Shown: piece after piece, positions 23,662 through 35,930 of the stretch
Numbering within the stretch: the first letter of the stretch is position 1
Layout of the letters: each line of letters opens with the position of its first letter
From: Blastobasis lacticolella
Lineage: Eukaryota; Arthropoda; Insecta; Lepidoptera; Blastobasidae
Length of the DNA stretch: 64,000 nucleotides
Assembly: GCA_905147135.1 (NCBI GenBank)
Contig: LR990048.1
Location: 19,204,563-19,268,562 of the forward strand
Direction: 5' to 3'
Made by a program: the position numbers and the translations under genes
Notes under the pieces: generated by a model
Told to the model about the DNA's origin: nothing
The model's input: only the letters and a program-made list of their open reading frames with translations
Database searches by the model: none

Positions 23662-24839
23662 ATGGATATACCAGAAATTGCTCTTGATACCTTTACTGTC
23701 CCTTTAAAGGAATCAATAGTAAAAATTGCAGAAAATGGAAACTTCAAGAAATACAATATAACTGTCAAAGTGATTCCTACACTTGGTGGTAGTTACTCAG
23801 GAGAACTGTTTGCTGTCGACATTGTCGGGAGCACTGCTGAGGGTGACAATGAAATCAATCTTTTCGTGAAGAAACTGGTACCAGACGCAATTGAGCATAC
23901 GGAAGATATGTTTCATCTACCTGATCTTTACGCTAGAGAAGCATTTGTTTATACTCAACTTTCTAAAATGTTTACCGAACTACAGGACGAAGGTAACGTA
24001 CCAAACGAGGAAAGATTCAAATTAATAAAATGTTATGAAAATACTTGTAGTGAGTCATTATTATTAGAGAATATAGCGAAAAAGGGTTTCAAAACTGGTT
24101 TCCGAATGGAAGTGAATTCGTTCGAATTCACGAAATTGGCCTTGGAACAACTTGCAAAGTTTCATGGATTGTCTTTTGTAATGGAATAACGGAGACCAGT
24201 GTTTTATCGAGAGCAGGTGAAAACGGAAAATCCTTGACGGGGTGGATGAATATCTAAAAGGCTTCATGATTAACAACGCAAACAATTTAAAAGATGCAAG
24301 TTTGAGAAAAAAAGTTAAAGACTTCATTCCGGTGGCAATGGAGCGATACAAACAACACTTTCACGACAACGGCAGACATACAGACTGTCCCAAAACAAGA
24401 CGTCAACCCGGAATCGGGTGAAAAGGCAAGTCATGCTGGTTGGCAGAAAAATATTTAAAAAAATCTAAGTTACATGATTTCAAAATAATAGGCATTTAAA
24501 AAAAACGCAATATTGCACACCCTGCGACAGACTTTTCAGTCCTGTTGCCACAAATCTTTACATTTTCCCATTTTTTTTGCTGTGTAACCCTGAATAATGC
24601 TTCTCTAAAATGTAATCACAAATCACAACACAATCACAAATTAGTACGTTTCGCTCCTTCGTTTACTGCGCTTGTTTTCGTATTCGTTTGTGTTGATTTC
24701 GTACTGACTACTTTTGGCTTCGTTTATGGACTTGTGATTGCTTGTGATTGCTTGTGATTTGGATTCGGACTGTTTATTTTCCCTTAACGACGACTTTTAC
24801 TTTCTCTGGACTTTCGTGTGACTAGTGCTAAGATATCTG

Positions 24840-25190
24840 CGTATACCACTCGTGAATAATATGCACCTTATTTATGGAGAATGCAGGTGTAATGCCAGTG
24901 CTGCCTCCAGACTTTACCGTGAAAGGTACTCAAACGCTGTTCGTTACCCCGACCATCGAGTGTTTACGAATGAGCATCGTTTACTCTTCTCAGAGGGCCA
25001 CTTCCCAAATCAAGAGCACGGTGCAGGAAGGCCTGCCAACCCATGGAAGACGAGGTGCTAGAAGCTGTCGAAGAAGACCCAAGCACTCCACTAGACTTTT
25101 TTTACTGGGGAGCAGTCAAAGAAAAAGTGTATTTGAACGTAAATTTGAACTACGGCAAAGAATAGCTAAAGCAGCTGAATTCGTAAATAT
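24840..25190 (+). pseudogene. Internally deleted transposase remnant
   Basis: The plus strand reads ASRLYRERYSNAVRYPDHRVF in one frame, with NEHGAGRPANPW nearby. This matches the N-terminal helix-turn-helix region of insect transposases with a DUF4817-like HTH and DDE_3 catalytic domain. It then jumps to a C-terminal-like stretch (FFYWGAVKEKVY). The DDE catalytic core is missing. Its place just inside the left TIR makes it the host element's own transposase, converted to a non-autonomous form. Confidence 0.65.
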
Positions 25191-25372
25191 TCATATTCAT
25201 ATTCATTTATTTCAGTAAAATATTACACCGTCATTTATCATAATACAAAAATATGTATGATTATTAAATTATAAAAGCAAATAATATAAATGATGTCACA
25301 GAATACAAAATGTCAAAATGAAAACAATATTACTGTACAATAATGTCAAATTTAAGTTAATATTATAAATAA

Positions 25373-25892
25373 ACTAGTGGACCCGGCGCGACTTCGTTCG
25401 CGTAGCGTTCTAACCCTACACCTACCCTACACCTACCCTACACCTACCCTACACCTACCCTACACCTACCCTACACCTACCCTACACCTACCCTACACCT
25501 ACCCTACACCTACCCTACACCTACCCTACACCTACCCTACACCTACCGTACACTTACCCTACACCTACCCTACACCTACCCCTACCCTACACCTACCCTA
25601 CACCTACCTACACCTACCCTACACCTACCCTACCCCTACCCTACACCTACCCTACACCTACCCTACACCTACCCTACACCTACCCTACACCTACCCTACA
25701 CCTACGTCTAAAAAATAATAAAAAAATTTAGGGGTGGACTACCCCTAACATTTAGAGGGTGAAAAATAGATGTTGGCCGATTCTCATAGATACCGGATAA
25801 GCACAAAAAATTTCATCAAAATCGGTCAAGCCGTTTCGGAGGAGTATGGCAACGAAAACTGTGACACGAGAATTTTATATATTAGAAGAAGA
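25373..25892 (+). repeat. Microsatellite-bearing insertion with (CTACACCTACCC)n array
   Basis: It begins CTAGTGGACCCGGCGCGACT, then about 290 bp of a 12-bp CTACACCTACCC repeat with a few variant units (25414-25705), and ends with a unique part containing AAAATCGGTCAAGCCGTTT and TTATATATTAGA. The same GGACCCGGCGC start recurs at about 61550. Inserts of this shape, a microsatellite between conserved ends, are typical of lepidopteran Helitron-like or MINE elements. The assignment is a guess. The open Y-P-T-P-T-L-H-L frame is a repeat artefact. Confidence 0.65.
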
Positions 25893-26102
25893 AGATAATA
25901 AAATGTCAAACAAATGTACCTATATATTGGGTAGGTATGCCCACTATTACTTTAATATTAAGAAAACTAACATAATACAATATGTATGTCAATACTTAAA
26001 GTACAAATGAAAAATAAAAAGAATGTCAATTGAGTAGGTATATAATAAAAGTCATGTATCTAACATAGAACATAATAATAACAACGGAGAGGATATAAGG
26101 TT

Positions 26103-28430
26103 TCACTCGTCAAGATACTCATTCACCGCGTAGTATGCTTTTTTTATCAATATTGACTTTAACTTCCTGCAAAAGCTAAAGTCAGACTTACACTCGCGTA
26201 TGTCTAGATCTAGCTTGTTGTAGATGCGAGGACCCATGACTTTTGGCGACCTAGTGGTTTTTTCTAATCGATGAGACGGTATTAGTAGGTCATACTTCCT
26301 TCTAGAGGAGCAACGAAGACCAAGAGTTGCGTTGCTAGGAAACTCCTTCATATTACGTCTCACATATTTTGCCATCTCATAAATATAGACAGAAGGCAGT
26401 GTTAGGATGTTCAAATCTATAAACAATTGCCTCGCGGGTGTATCTAGCGGCACACGTGATAGAACACGCACTACTTTCTTCTAAACTACAAACGGCCTAT
26501 TCCTGTCTGCTGCCAGCCCCCACAGATCAATGCCATAAGTTAGATGGGAGTGAAAATATGCGTAGTAGGCAATTATTAAATTCTTGTGCGAAAGCGTATG
26601 TGACAGACGGACAATGGCAAAAAACGCAGAGTTTAATTTTGAGCATAGTTTATCTGTATGGTCGTGCCACTGAAGGTAGCGATCGAACTCGACACCAACA
26701 AAGCGAGCTGAGTCAACGTTTGGAATTTGGACATCCTCCACCTGCACAGACACGGTGGGGCCGGGACCTCGCTTCAACGAAAACTCCATGAGGTTGGTTT
26801 TGGAAATATTTAACTGCATTCCATTTGCACGCGACCACGCCGCGACTGAATGGGTTACCGATTGAACAGTGAGGCTCAGTTCCTTGTCATCATCAGCGTG
26901 CACTATTGCGCAGATGTCATCGGCATATAATAGAAACTCGACAAACGATGATTGAAAAGGTAGGTCATTCATCATTAACAGAAATATACTGTTGCCGACA
27001 TTTGAGCCCTGAGGGACTGATCTGTCACCGATCATGTCAGGTTCGGACCTGCTACTGCCTACATCGGTCACCTGTGTCCGGTCCGATAGGAAAGTTTTAA
27101 TGAGTTCGAGAGGTACACCGCGAATGCCATAGTGGTTAAGTTTCGAGACGATGAGTTGATGGTCGACTAGATCGAAGGCGCGGGATAAATCAAAGAATAC
27201 GGCAGCGACGCGCTTCTTCGCCTCCAAATGGTGCAGCACGGTGCGCTGCAGCAACCGCGCCGCGCCCACCGTGGAGCGGCCCACTTGGTAGGCATGCTGC
27301 TGCGGACACAGCGAGTTATTACTCGAAAGGAAATCTGCGAGTCGTGAACAAATACCTACTTCGAAAATTTTTGATAGTGCCGGGACTAAAGATATGGGTC
27401 GATAGCTTTTTATTTCGGTCCTACTATCCTTCCCCTTATAGACAGGGATTACCTTTACTACTTTCAGGTAGTCCAGGTAGTTGCCATTACATACAGCCTT
27501 ATTAAATTCCTCACAGAGAACAGCCAGAAAATCCCGAGGCAACCTCTGGAGAATGTACGTGGGAACATCGTAGATATCTTTTGTCCGTTTTGGTTTTATT
27601 TTCTTAATGATTTTAACTATTTCATCCACCGTGAAAGGCTTAAAAAACATATTACGTTGTACAGATGGCACATTGTCGCGCAACATTCGCATAGCAACAG
27701 CGACGTTGGGCCGTAGCGGCGTGTCTCGGACTACTGAAACGTAATACGAGTTAAGGGCACTCGCTAAGCGCTGTCGCCCCGGCTCGCCCCTGCCCCCTAC
27801 AGCATGTTGCAATACGTCCATTCCATTCGTGTGTGCACTTTTGTTTGTTTCGGACTTTATTAGATTCCATAAAGCCTGCCCCGAAGTGTCACTAACCGCC
27901 ACACACTCATTCAGAAATTTCTTTCTGGTCGCCGCGAGTAGGCTTATGTGTCTACTTTTACAACTCAAGTAGAATTGTTTTAATTCCTTATTCAAAGGAA
28001 AATGTTGTGCGTACATTGATACAAGTTGTAAAAATTGACTGGAAGATTTTGTGTCATTATTGCACCATACTTGGTATCTAGTGCGGTGTTGAACCTTCTT
28101 AAGCCTACAGAATTGTCAAATAGTTTGGTAAATGTTTCTAATATATTGTTGGTGCTTGACCAGTCATAGTGTTTAATTCTCATTATAAATTTATTAATAT
28201 TGTTATTAGACGTCAATCTTTTAATTACATGCTTAGTGCCTGTGATTCTGAATAACAGACGATTCGCTCGAAAGATAGCTCGATCTCTTTTAAAGAGATG
28301 TCGGGCTTGTATTGCTGCCGAAGGAAGGCATTTCGAACATTTGCTGTAGTAAAAATAGTTGTAGTGGTTCATTAATTAATTTTTAAAATTATTGTAAATT
28401 CAATAAATAAACCTTAGTATAAAAAAAATT
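26103..28430 (-). mobile_element. Non-LTR retrotransposon (5'-truncated, RT domain)
   Basis: Read on minus: a pre-RT segment (28372-27992), then a 511-codon RT frame (28016-26481), then, after one frameshift near 26475, the C-terminal domain (26471-26103). RT blocks in order include SYRPISLVPALSKIFE, VAAVFFDLSRAFDLVDHQ, VPQGSNVGNS (altered from the usual SILGP) and the catalytic LLYADD. The endonuclease and ORF1 are absent, so the copy is 5'-truncated. Its 3' UTR seems to run to about 25190, where it ends in ATGAAT-like repeats, interrupted by the microsatellite element at 25373-25892. It is of the CR1/jockey-like group and inactive through the frameshift and truncation. Confidence 0.88.
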
Positions 28431-29337
28431 TTTTCAATTAAAATTAAAACGTTTACAATAAAATGGTACCTATTCCAATGCATACACTAAGAGAACTAAA
28501 CTTTTAGTGAACAATCTGTTTAAGATAGACAAGCACACGTACGATTGAGTTAAATTTAATCAGTGTGTGCATTGGAATCGGCTCCCATGTAAAAAGCAAT
28601 AAGTTTTGCCATTTTGATCAAGTAACAAAAATTTGTTAAAAACTGGGTTTTAAATGAAAAACAATTTTATGTCAACGATAGCAGCTACATTTTACCAAGT
28701 ATCATACCATCTACTACATAATCTAAGGATTCCAGTCCTTAATAAATGCGCCAACTTTTGACATAACTTGCCAAACTCGCGTAGTACTTTTTTTTTTTTT
28801 CAATTCAGTCAGAAGAGATAAGTCCTATTTTTAAGCAAGCTTAAGCAGCTGGTTTCATAATTTTGATTACAGTTTAGAGAAGCATTATTCAGGGTTACAC
28901 AGCAAAAAAAATGGGAAAAAGTAAAGATTTGTGGCAACAGGACTGAAAAGTCTGTCGCAGGGTGTGCAATATTGCGTTTTTTTTTTAAATGCCTATAATT
29001 TTGAAATCATGCAACTTAGATTTTTTTAAATATTGTTCTGCCAACCAGTATGACTTGCCTTTTCACCCGATTCCGGGTTGACGTCGAGTTTTGGGACACC
29101 CTGTATACAAGTTCTTTGCCATGGAGATTTTCGAATGAACAACACCATAAAGAGAGAAATCGTAAGTTTACCACTAGATCTGCATAATTCGAACCTGTTA
29201 TTTTTTTTAAATCATCTATTCCAAAATTATAAAGAGAAAAGTTTTGTTTGTTTGTAATGGATAAACTAAAAAACTATTTAACCTATTTTTTTAATTAGAA
29301 CCAGTCCGCTACTTTGTAACAGACAGCATAATAATTC

Positions 29338-31175
29338 GAAATTTCCACCAGTCACTTTCGATCATATTGATGTGACGAGTTACTTAAAGGAAATAACGTT
29401 ATTAAAACGTGAGCTGGAAGAGCTAACGGCTAACAAGTTGCCTAGTACAGAGTCTAGTATTACCTTGTCTAACGAATTAATGACTCTAACAAGTAATGTT
29501 CAAAGTATTAAACAGTTATTACTGAATTCATCCCATCAATACAATGCGAAGAGTACTGTAAAACCGAAAAAATTAAAGAAGACGTCAATGCTCCGTGTTT
29601 TAATACAAGCGGTTCGCAACTCAACTTAACAGCATTGCCGCAAGCGAGTGTTCCTTATCACTCAATCGACAACATGTACTGTGCGTTGCCCACCACCGAG
29701 GCGCCTACCGGATAATGTGATAGTATGTTAAACGCACCGTCATATCGAGACATTATTGTCAATAAGCAGCAGACGATTTCAAACTCTTACTCTGACGCGT
29801 TTAAGAGCACATTACCACGTAGTGATGGGTTTGTTGTTGTTGAGCGACGGAAACGTAGAAAAAATAATAACTTATGCGGATCATCACAGACGTCGAGCAA
29901 ACTACGAGTTACCCGCTTCGATTTACGTGTCGAGGCTGTCTAAAACTACAACTGTAGAACATATTAAGGAGCATATACAGGATATGGGCGAAACTTGTAT
30001 CGATGTTCTTCTACTCATTCAGAAAAACGAAACTTCATTCAATTCATTTAAAGTGTTCATACCTAGAAATAAAATAGACGTCTTCCTAGCAAATAACTTT
30101 TGGCCGGAAGGAATTAAATACAGACTATTCCGTGAACGCTCGAAAGAGGTGCTAAGTACAAAAGTTGATGTTATATAATTTATAATGGGTACAAATAATA
30201 ATAACTTTACATGCGTTAAATTGCAAATATCGATGGTTAGCTATAATTGCAAGTCCGTCAAGAGGTCATCCGATTATATGCGTGTACTCTGTGATTCAGC
30301 TGATATCCTGCTATTGCAGGAGACTTGGTTTCTGCCGCATGACCTTGACTATGTACAATCTATTCATGGAGAGTTCCTTGGTATTGCTAAGTCATCTGTG
30401 GATACCTCGGCAGGTGTGTTGCGCGGTAGACCGTATGGTGGTCTGGCAATACTGTGGAGGATAGACAAATTTCCAAATGTAAAGGAGGTACACTGTATCG
30501 GTTTAAGATCGATTCTTGTAATAAATGTATACATGCCTACAGATAATTCCGTATTAGATAGTCTAACTGAGTTCATAAGCTGCCTTGGTTGTGTAAACGC
30601 CATAATTGAAGAAAATAGTGTAGAGGCTTGTTACGTATTAGGTGACTTCAATGCACACCCAAGCGCTCGTTTTGGTAGAGAATTATTAAATTTTTGCACT
30701 GAACAACAGTGGCATTGTGCTGATGTGGAACTATTAAGCGAGTTCATGCAGATGGCTAGACCATTGTTTGGCTACGAAAGCTGCGTGGGACATTGTTTCT
30801 GTTGACGTAATCCAGGGTGTGTCATGGTCTGATCATTTCCCATTGCGAGCTTTAGCAAATATTGAACATATTTCAGAGCGCACTGTTAAAAACTCACCTA
30901 TCAAGCAAGGGGGAATTCGATGGGGTACCATTAATGTTCATCAACAAGACTGTTATTACGAATTTAGTAATATTAATTTAAACAAAATTAATGATTCCTT
31001 AGTTTGTCACATGTGCGATAAGGCTTGTTGTTGTAACATAGAAGAACACTATATGTTTATTGACAAATTGTATAACAACATAGTGTCTGTGCTTAGTAAC
31101 CAACATAGTACCTACCAACATAGTACCAAAAAACAAAATGCTACTAATAATAACATAATTAGCACCTGGGCATAG
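29338..31175 (+). mobile_element. Non-LTR retrotransposon 5' part: ORF1 and endonuclease, 3' truncated
   Basis: The insertion starts in the dead EcKL intron at about 29338. A coiled-coil-like frame (29372-29629) and an ORF1-type segment (29756-30178, FWPEGIKYRLFRER) precede an apurinic-endonuclease domain (30185-30805). The latter has SYNCKSVKRS, LLLQETWF, YVLGDFNAHPS and, after a frameshift near 30745, SWSDHFPL. The frame ends at 31175 before any RT. It matches the 5' half of CR1-like elements. It is probably a remnant of a longer copy that lost its 3' half. Confidence 0.85.
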
Positions 31176-31619
31176 ACTCTGAATAAAGTTGTCTATCAGC
31201 AGGCATTTCAGCTTTGACTTATAAGTTCGTCTGCTCTCGGTTGCTTCGATATCAACTTCATTCAGAATACCATGCACCAGGTACAATCTCTGCCGCTGGC
31301 CAAAGTAATTGTTCACTCTAGTAGCTCATACTTCGTAATATTCGTGCACTTTTAACTCTTTCGTGCACTGGTAAGATATTTAATTTTTTGTACAATTACC
31401 CATAATTTCCGTTACTCACACACATTGAAGTATCAACTCTTGAAACTACACTGGTCTCCCAAAGGTGCGCAATAAAACGTCTGTACTAATGGCACACAGC
31501 GTTTATTGTAGTTTAGAAATACTGTAAGGAAACACTGTGGCTGGGAGCTCATTCCACATCCGAATCGTACGAGCATGTAACTCCTTATCTTTAACCAATT
31601 ATCTGTGGCATTCACATAC

Positions 31620-31860
31620 TTTTTTTATACCACTAAGGTGGCAAACAAGCTTACGGTCTGCCTGGTGGTAAACAGTCACCGCAGCCTATGGACGTTTGCG
31701 GGGCATCACCCACGCGTTGCCGACCCCGTAAAAGCCTTTTTACCCCTTTCTTGAAGAACTCCATGTTGTACAACCTTAGTGTGCATGGGAAAAAGTTCCT
31801 TTGGAACCGCACAGTTCGCGACCAATTTAGCTCCAAGGTGTGATCATAGAATGTAGCTGT
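31620..31860 (-). mobile_element. RT C-terminal relic
   Basis: Same dispersed family as 2335-2765: NWSRTVRFQRNFFPCTLRLYN followed by FFKKGVKRLLRGRQRV. It is frame-damaged. A short RTE-like tail phrase (ATCGGCTTCCTACGACC) follows at 31867. The flanks 31176-31619 and 31900-32600 hold no gene. 32090-32200 is weakly similar to the EcKL upstream blocks at 23030 and 39480. Confidence 0.65.
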
Positions 31861-32604
31861 CTATCATCCATCGGCTTCCTACGACCTTAGCGAGGCCGTT
31901 GTGCGACCGTCACCGGTGCCGCGTGTGCGCGTACTGATAACGAAATGGCAGCTACAAGATTCAATTTAAATCAAATTGCACAATTATGTGAAATACCTGT
32001 TATGAGTTTTTATGAAAGTCATTGTTGACAGACACATTTTGTTTCATGTCTTTATGGTGTATAATTATGAAGGCCACACATAACATTGTTTGCTTAAAGA
32101 TAAACATAACAAACACAAAAGATATTTATTCGTTACAATAACTGATAAACTCTTGCGCATTTCAATGTAGGTAGGTAGATGGACTAGTTTTTTATGTAAA
32201 TTTTCTGTAACAATTTCCATTTTAGAATAAAGAAAATTTTTACCTACTTCTGATATAGAGAAGTGCATAAAGACTTTGTTTACCCTGACTGCGTCGAAGC
32301 TGAAAAGGAGGAGTTATCTGTTAGACTTGTATGTCTATATGTTACATAAACGGTTAAACCGATTATGTTAATGAACACGTCACTGAACAGTGATTTAAAT
32401 TAGGAATATTCAAAATAGGGGTTGGGTATCATAAGTTTTGACTGTTCTACCAGCCCTTATAATCTCACTGCTAGGACTAAGTGTGGAAGAATCAGGGGAA
32501 GACCTTAATTCATGTCTGTCCGTTACGTTAAATTTAATAACCACCCTGTATTTCGTCATCAGATAATAAACTTAATCGTTATCACACCTAGGTCAATTAA
32601 TTGA

Positions 32605-32635
32605 TATATAAACAGCGGACGCTTCATAATTCAGT
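32605..32635 (+). promoter_or_regulatory. Core promoter of EcKL gene 3
   Basis: TATATAAA (32605-32612) lies 28 bp upstream of the A of TCAGT (32631-32635), a textbook insect TATA/initiator pair. The predicted 5' UTR is about 108 nt. The context TTCATAATTCAGTATCA is the best match to gene 1 read on its own strand. Confidence 0.68.
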
Positions 32636-32740
32636 ATCATAATAATTCTCGGCCTATTTACATGTTATTATATATCATTTCTATACAGTTTTATAATCGC
32701 ACTTTCAACAAAAAATAGATATCTATCAGTACTCGCGAAC

Positions 32741-35578
32741 ATGGAAACATCAGAAGTTAGTATCGATAAGTTCACAGATACTTTAAAAGAATCAATTGTA
32801 AAAATTGCGGAAAATGAGAACTTCGAGAAATACAACATATCGGTCAAAGCGATTCCTACACTTGGTGGTAGTTACTCAGGAGAACTGTTTGCTGTCGACA
32901 TTGTCGGGAGCACTCGTAATGGTGAAAAAGAAATCAATCTTTTCGTGAAGAAACTGGTACCAGAAGCTATAGAGAATATGAAGGAAATGGGTTCTTTAAC
33001 TGATGCTTACGCTAGAGAAGCGTTTGTTTACAGTCAACTTTCAAAAGTGTTTACCGAACTACAAGACGAAGCTAATGTACCAGAAGAAGAACGATTCAAA
33101 TTAATAAAAAGTTATGAAAATGCTTGCAGTGAGTCATTGATATTAGAGAATATAGCGAAAAAGGGTTTCAAAACTGGTTTCCGAATGGAAGTGAATTCAT
33201 TTGAATTCACGAAATTGGCATTAGAACAACTTGCAAAGTTTCATGGTTTGTCTTTTGTAATGGAAAAGCGGAAACCAACATATTACAAGGAGAACATCAA
33301 AGCTCTATCTTGTTTATTTAACATGGATGGATGGATAAATAACGTGAAAGGCATTATGATTAACAATGCAAAAAATTTAAAGGATACAAATTTAAGAAAG
33401 AAAGTTGAAGATTACATTCCGGTTGCTTTAGAGCGCTACGCACAATACTTTCAAGACAACGGCAGACATATACAAGTTCTTTGTCATGGAGATTTTCGCA
33501 TGAACAATACTATAAGAAGAGAAATCGTAAGTTTATCTATAACATATTTTAATCGTAGCCTAGGTCCTAAATGGTCACTAATAGGTATTTAATAAATTCG
33601 ATAAACACCGGTTTTTACTTCTTTTTTTTATACCACTAAGGTGGCAAACAAGCTTACTACTAGTTATTTTTACTTATTTCTATTTCCAACCAATAAAGAT
33701 GTAAAAACGAAACTCAAGTTACCATTGTTATCTGACCCTCGATTGCTATTTCAGTTTCAATTTAAATATATCTTTATTTGAATAGGATACACGAAATTAT
33801 CTTACAAACGTCAGAAACATAATTTAATCATTGTCCAGCCTTGTATAACCCGCGTTACGAAAGAAGAGACTTGACAATTGGCAGTGGAGAGGATTTCGTG
33901 CAGGTAATCGTAAACAGCGCAAGTCGAACCACGTGACCCGCCAAGTCTCTTCTTATTTGACACTAGCTGTCGTCGTGGTCATCCTAGACCTTATCCCGGC
34001 CACTGCCAGGGTCCGCTTTCCTACTTAATCTTCTCCACTTCGCCCGGTCTTCGTCATTGTCTCGTAGTAAGTCGATGGCTCTCGCATTCGACTCAGCGAT
34101 GTCAATTTATCGCTTTTTAGGCCGCTCACGGGGCCTCTTTTCTGATACCGGCAGATTCAGGCATCTATTTCCCACATATCCCTGAGGCTTACGCAACACG
34201 TGACCAAACCAGCACAAACGTGCCTCCTCGATCTTATCTGCGATATCCCTCACGCCAAGGCTACCACGGATGTACTCGTTACGTACTCGATCGAGTCTCG
34301 TAACTCCGCACATCGACCGCAGCATTTTCATTTTGTTGGCGTGGAGTTCGCGAACGTGTTTCGTCAGCGCTGGCCAAGTCTCGCCGCCATGGAGCATTAC
34401 CGTTCTAATTAGACTCTTGTATATAAGCCCTTTGAGCTTAAAGGGATTTTAGGGTCATAGGTGACCGCCGTGAGTTACCGCCACTTGGCCCAAGCTGCAG
34501 AGATTCGGGATTTGACATCGGGGCCTATATCGCCGAAATCGCGCGTCACGGATCCGAGGTACTTGGATTTATCTGTTCTATTGACAGCTTCGTTACCTAC
34601 AAGGATGATTTGACACTAGCTGTATCATATGGTATTTTGCTGTGGGGTCATGCTGCTGATTTCCAATCAATCTTTATCTTACAAAAAAGGGCTATCAGGG
34701 TCATATATGGGCTACGTGTTAGGGACTCGTTAAGGTAACTACCTTATTATACCTATTTAAAGTGATTAATATTATGACTGTGCCAAGTTTGTATATATAT
34801 TTGAAAATACTAGTCTATATACGGAAAAATATTGACAAATTTCTGAAAATTTCTGACATTCATAACTTTAATACTCGAAATAAGAATAAATGGCTGGTAC
34901 ATAAATCTATATATAACCTATATATAACACCAAGCAAAAAAGAAAAAAATATATTATTATTAAATTTATTAAAAATAATAGTGGATCTATTCTTAAACAC
35001 TAACATAATATTATTTGCTAGTAAGGATAGCAGTTTATTGGGGTTAAAACACACCTACCTACCCCTAAAACTATAAGAAAATCCACTCCCTCTAACCCCT
35101 TTCAAGGAAAAGGTGTCTTTGTCTAATTTGGTTCCATTTTCATGACAAAACGAAATAATGTATCTTAATATTATTTTAGGATGGAGTGGTAACTGAGGTG
35201 ATACCAGTGGACTACCAAACAATTTTCTACGGTTGTCCAATCGACGATATCCTGTACTTGATCTACACTGGCAGCGATAAGAAACTCAGAGACAATCATT
35301 TATCGGACTTCAAAGACATATACTACAACACTATGAAAAACTTCTTGCAATATTTTAACATAGAGTTAAATGAAGTATTCCCGAGAAAAGTGTTTGAGCA
35401 AACCTTCAAAGAGAGGCGAGAGTATGGATTGTGTGTCGCAATGATACTCATGGGTATTCTGTTATTTGAAGATACAGAAATGCTAGATTTGAGTAAAGAT
35501 AAAATGGGTGAATGGCAACCCAAAGTACATGACAGCTTCCAAGAGAGATTTGGAGATATTATAAATGAATTTCTATGA
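32741..35578 (+). CDS. EcKL-type kinase, gene 3
   Basis: Exons 32741-33526 and 35180-35578 give 394 residues. The phase-0 intron is at the same place as in the paralogs but 1653 bp long, because LINE fragments have landed in it. Motifs are LGGSYSGE (residues 41-48), LFVKKL, LCHGDFRMNN (H249, D251, N256) and VDYQ (D273), then GCPIDDILYLIYTG. The start ATG is preceded by ACTCGCGAAC, the shared start context. The sequence is closest by eye to gene 2. There are no frame breaks and all catalytic residues are kept, so it is probably active on a small hydroxylated substrate that cannot be named. ATTAAA overlaps the end of the stop-codon region, and no clear AATAAA is nearby. Confidence 0.92.
33960..34610 (-). 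mobile_element. RTE-clade LINE fragment in gene 3 intron
   Basis: On minus, 34397-34107 encodes ANKMKMLRSMCGVTRLDRVR followed by IRGSLGVRDIADKIEE and WFGHVLRKPQGYVGNRC. This is the conserved C-terminus of RTE-type RT proteins. The 3' UTR continues to about 33965. The RT core is absent. It is oriented against the host gene. Confidence 0.85.
34615..35053 (+). mobile_element. LINE RT C-terminal fragment in gene 3 intron
   Basis: Plus-strand reading gives SYGILLWGHAADFQSIFILQ, RAIRVIYGLRVRDSLR, then after a frameshift INIMTVPSLYIYLKILVYIRK and NTRNKNKWL. The same blocks occur, better preserved, in the LINE at 35931-37029. It is truncated at both ends and ends about 125 bp before exon 2. Confidence 0.8.
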
Positions 35579-35930
35579 ATTAAAACTACAAATCACAACC
35601 ACAATACAGTCTTGTTTTAATTTTCACAATCAATCATACAAATACCTAATTAAACATTTAAGCATTAGGTAGTTGGTACCTAAATGCTCATTAAATTTCC
35701 GTTTCCTTATCAAACGCTAGTTGAAGACTGCAGTGTCAAAATTCATCACTATAGAGGAATACTGAGACGATATACTGACAGACAGACGACATTATTTTTA
35801 CTAATTTAATCCGAGCTCAGGGGGCGCAGGTTGTTAGTGGGACGTCATTGGTAACAAATATATTTTGTTTCATATCTTTATAATTATAAGGGCCACAAAT
35901 CACTACAATTAAGTAAATTGTTTGATTACC
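35579..35930. other. 3' flank of gene 3
   Basis: AT-rich sequence without a gene. From 35873 it matches 22927-22981 (the EcKL upstream block), which is then cut by the LINE. Confidence 0.5.

Larger units (their letters stand above)
24381..29103. mobile_element. Nested TIR DNA transposon with TA target duplication
   Basis: The insertion in EcKL exon 1 has long terminal inverted repeats (24381-24617 and 28864-29103, about 237 bp). The outer words are CAGACTGTCCC and CAGGGTGTCCC. The target TA is duplicated (24379-24380 and 29104-29105), and excising the block restores the uninterrupted paralog sequence. TA duplication and the transposase remnant inside point to the Tc1/mariner supergroup. The interior has been invaded by a minus-strand LINE and a repeat-array element, so the original element was much shorter. 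Confidence 0.9.
23662..29161 (+). pseudogene. EcKL pseudogene interrupted by a DNA transposon
   Basis: The ATG at 23662 opens a frame nearly identical to the 40575 gene for 175 codons. Codon 176 is TAA (24187-24189), where the intact gene has a Lys codon. Further on there is a net 10-nt deletion (about 24213), another single-base loss, and then a 4723-bp transposon inserted at 24381 within the codons before the catalytic loop. The rest of exon 1, including the HGDFRMNN codons, resumes at 29104 and ends at 29161 before a normal GTAAGT donor. The intron is cut at about 29338 by a LINE and no second exon is found. It cannot make a kinase. Confidence 0.92.

Noticed and set aside
25377..25718. 113-codon Y-P-T-P-T-L-H-L frame
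   Set aside because: A 12-bp tandem repeat read in one frame, without independent coding evidence.
30364..30603. Minus-strand frame opposite the endonuclease
   Set aside because: An antisense shadow of the LINE endonuclease. The catalytic motifs are on plus.
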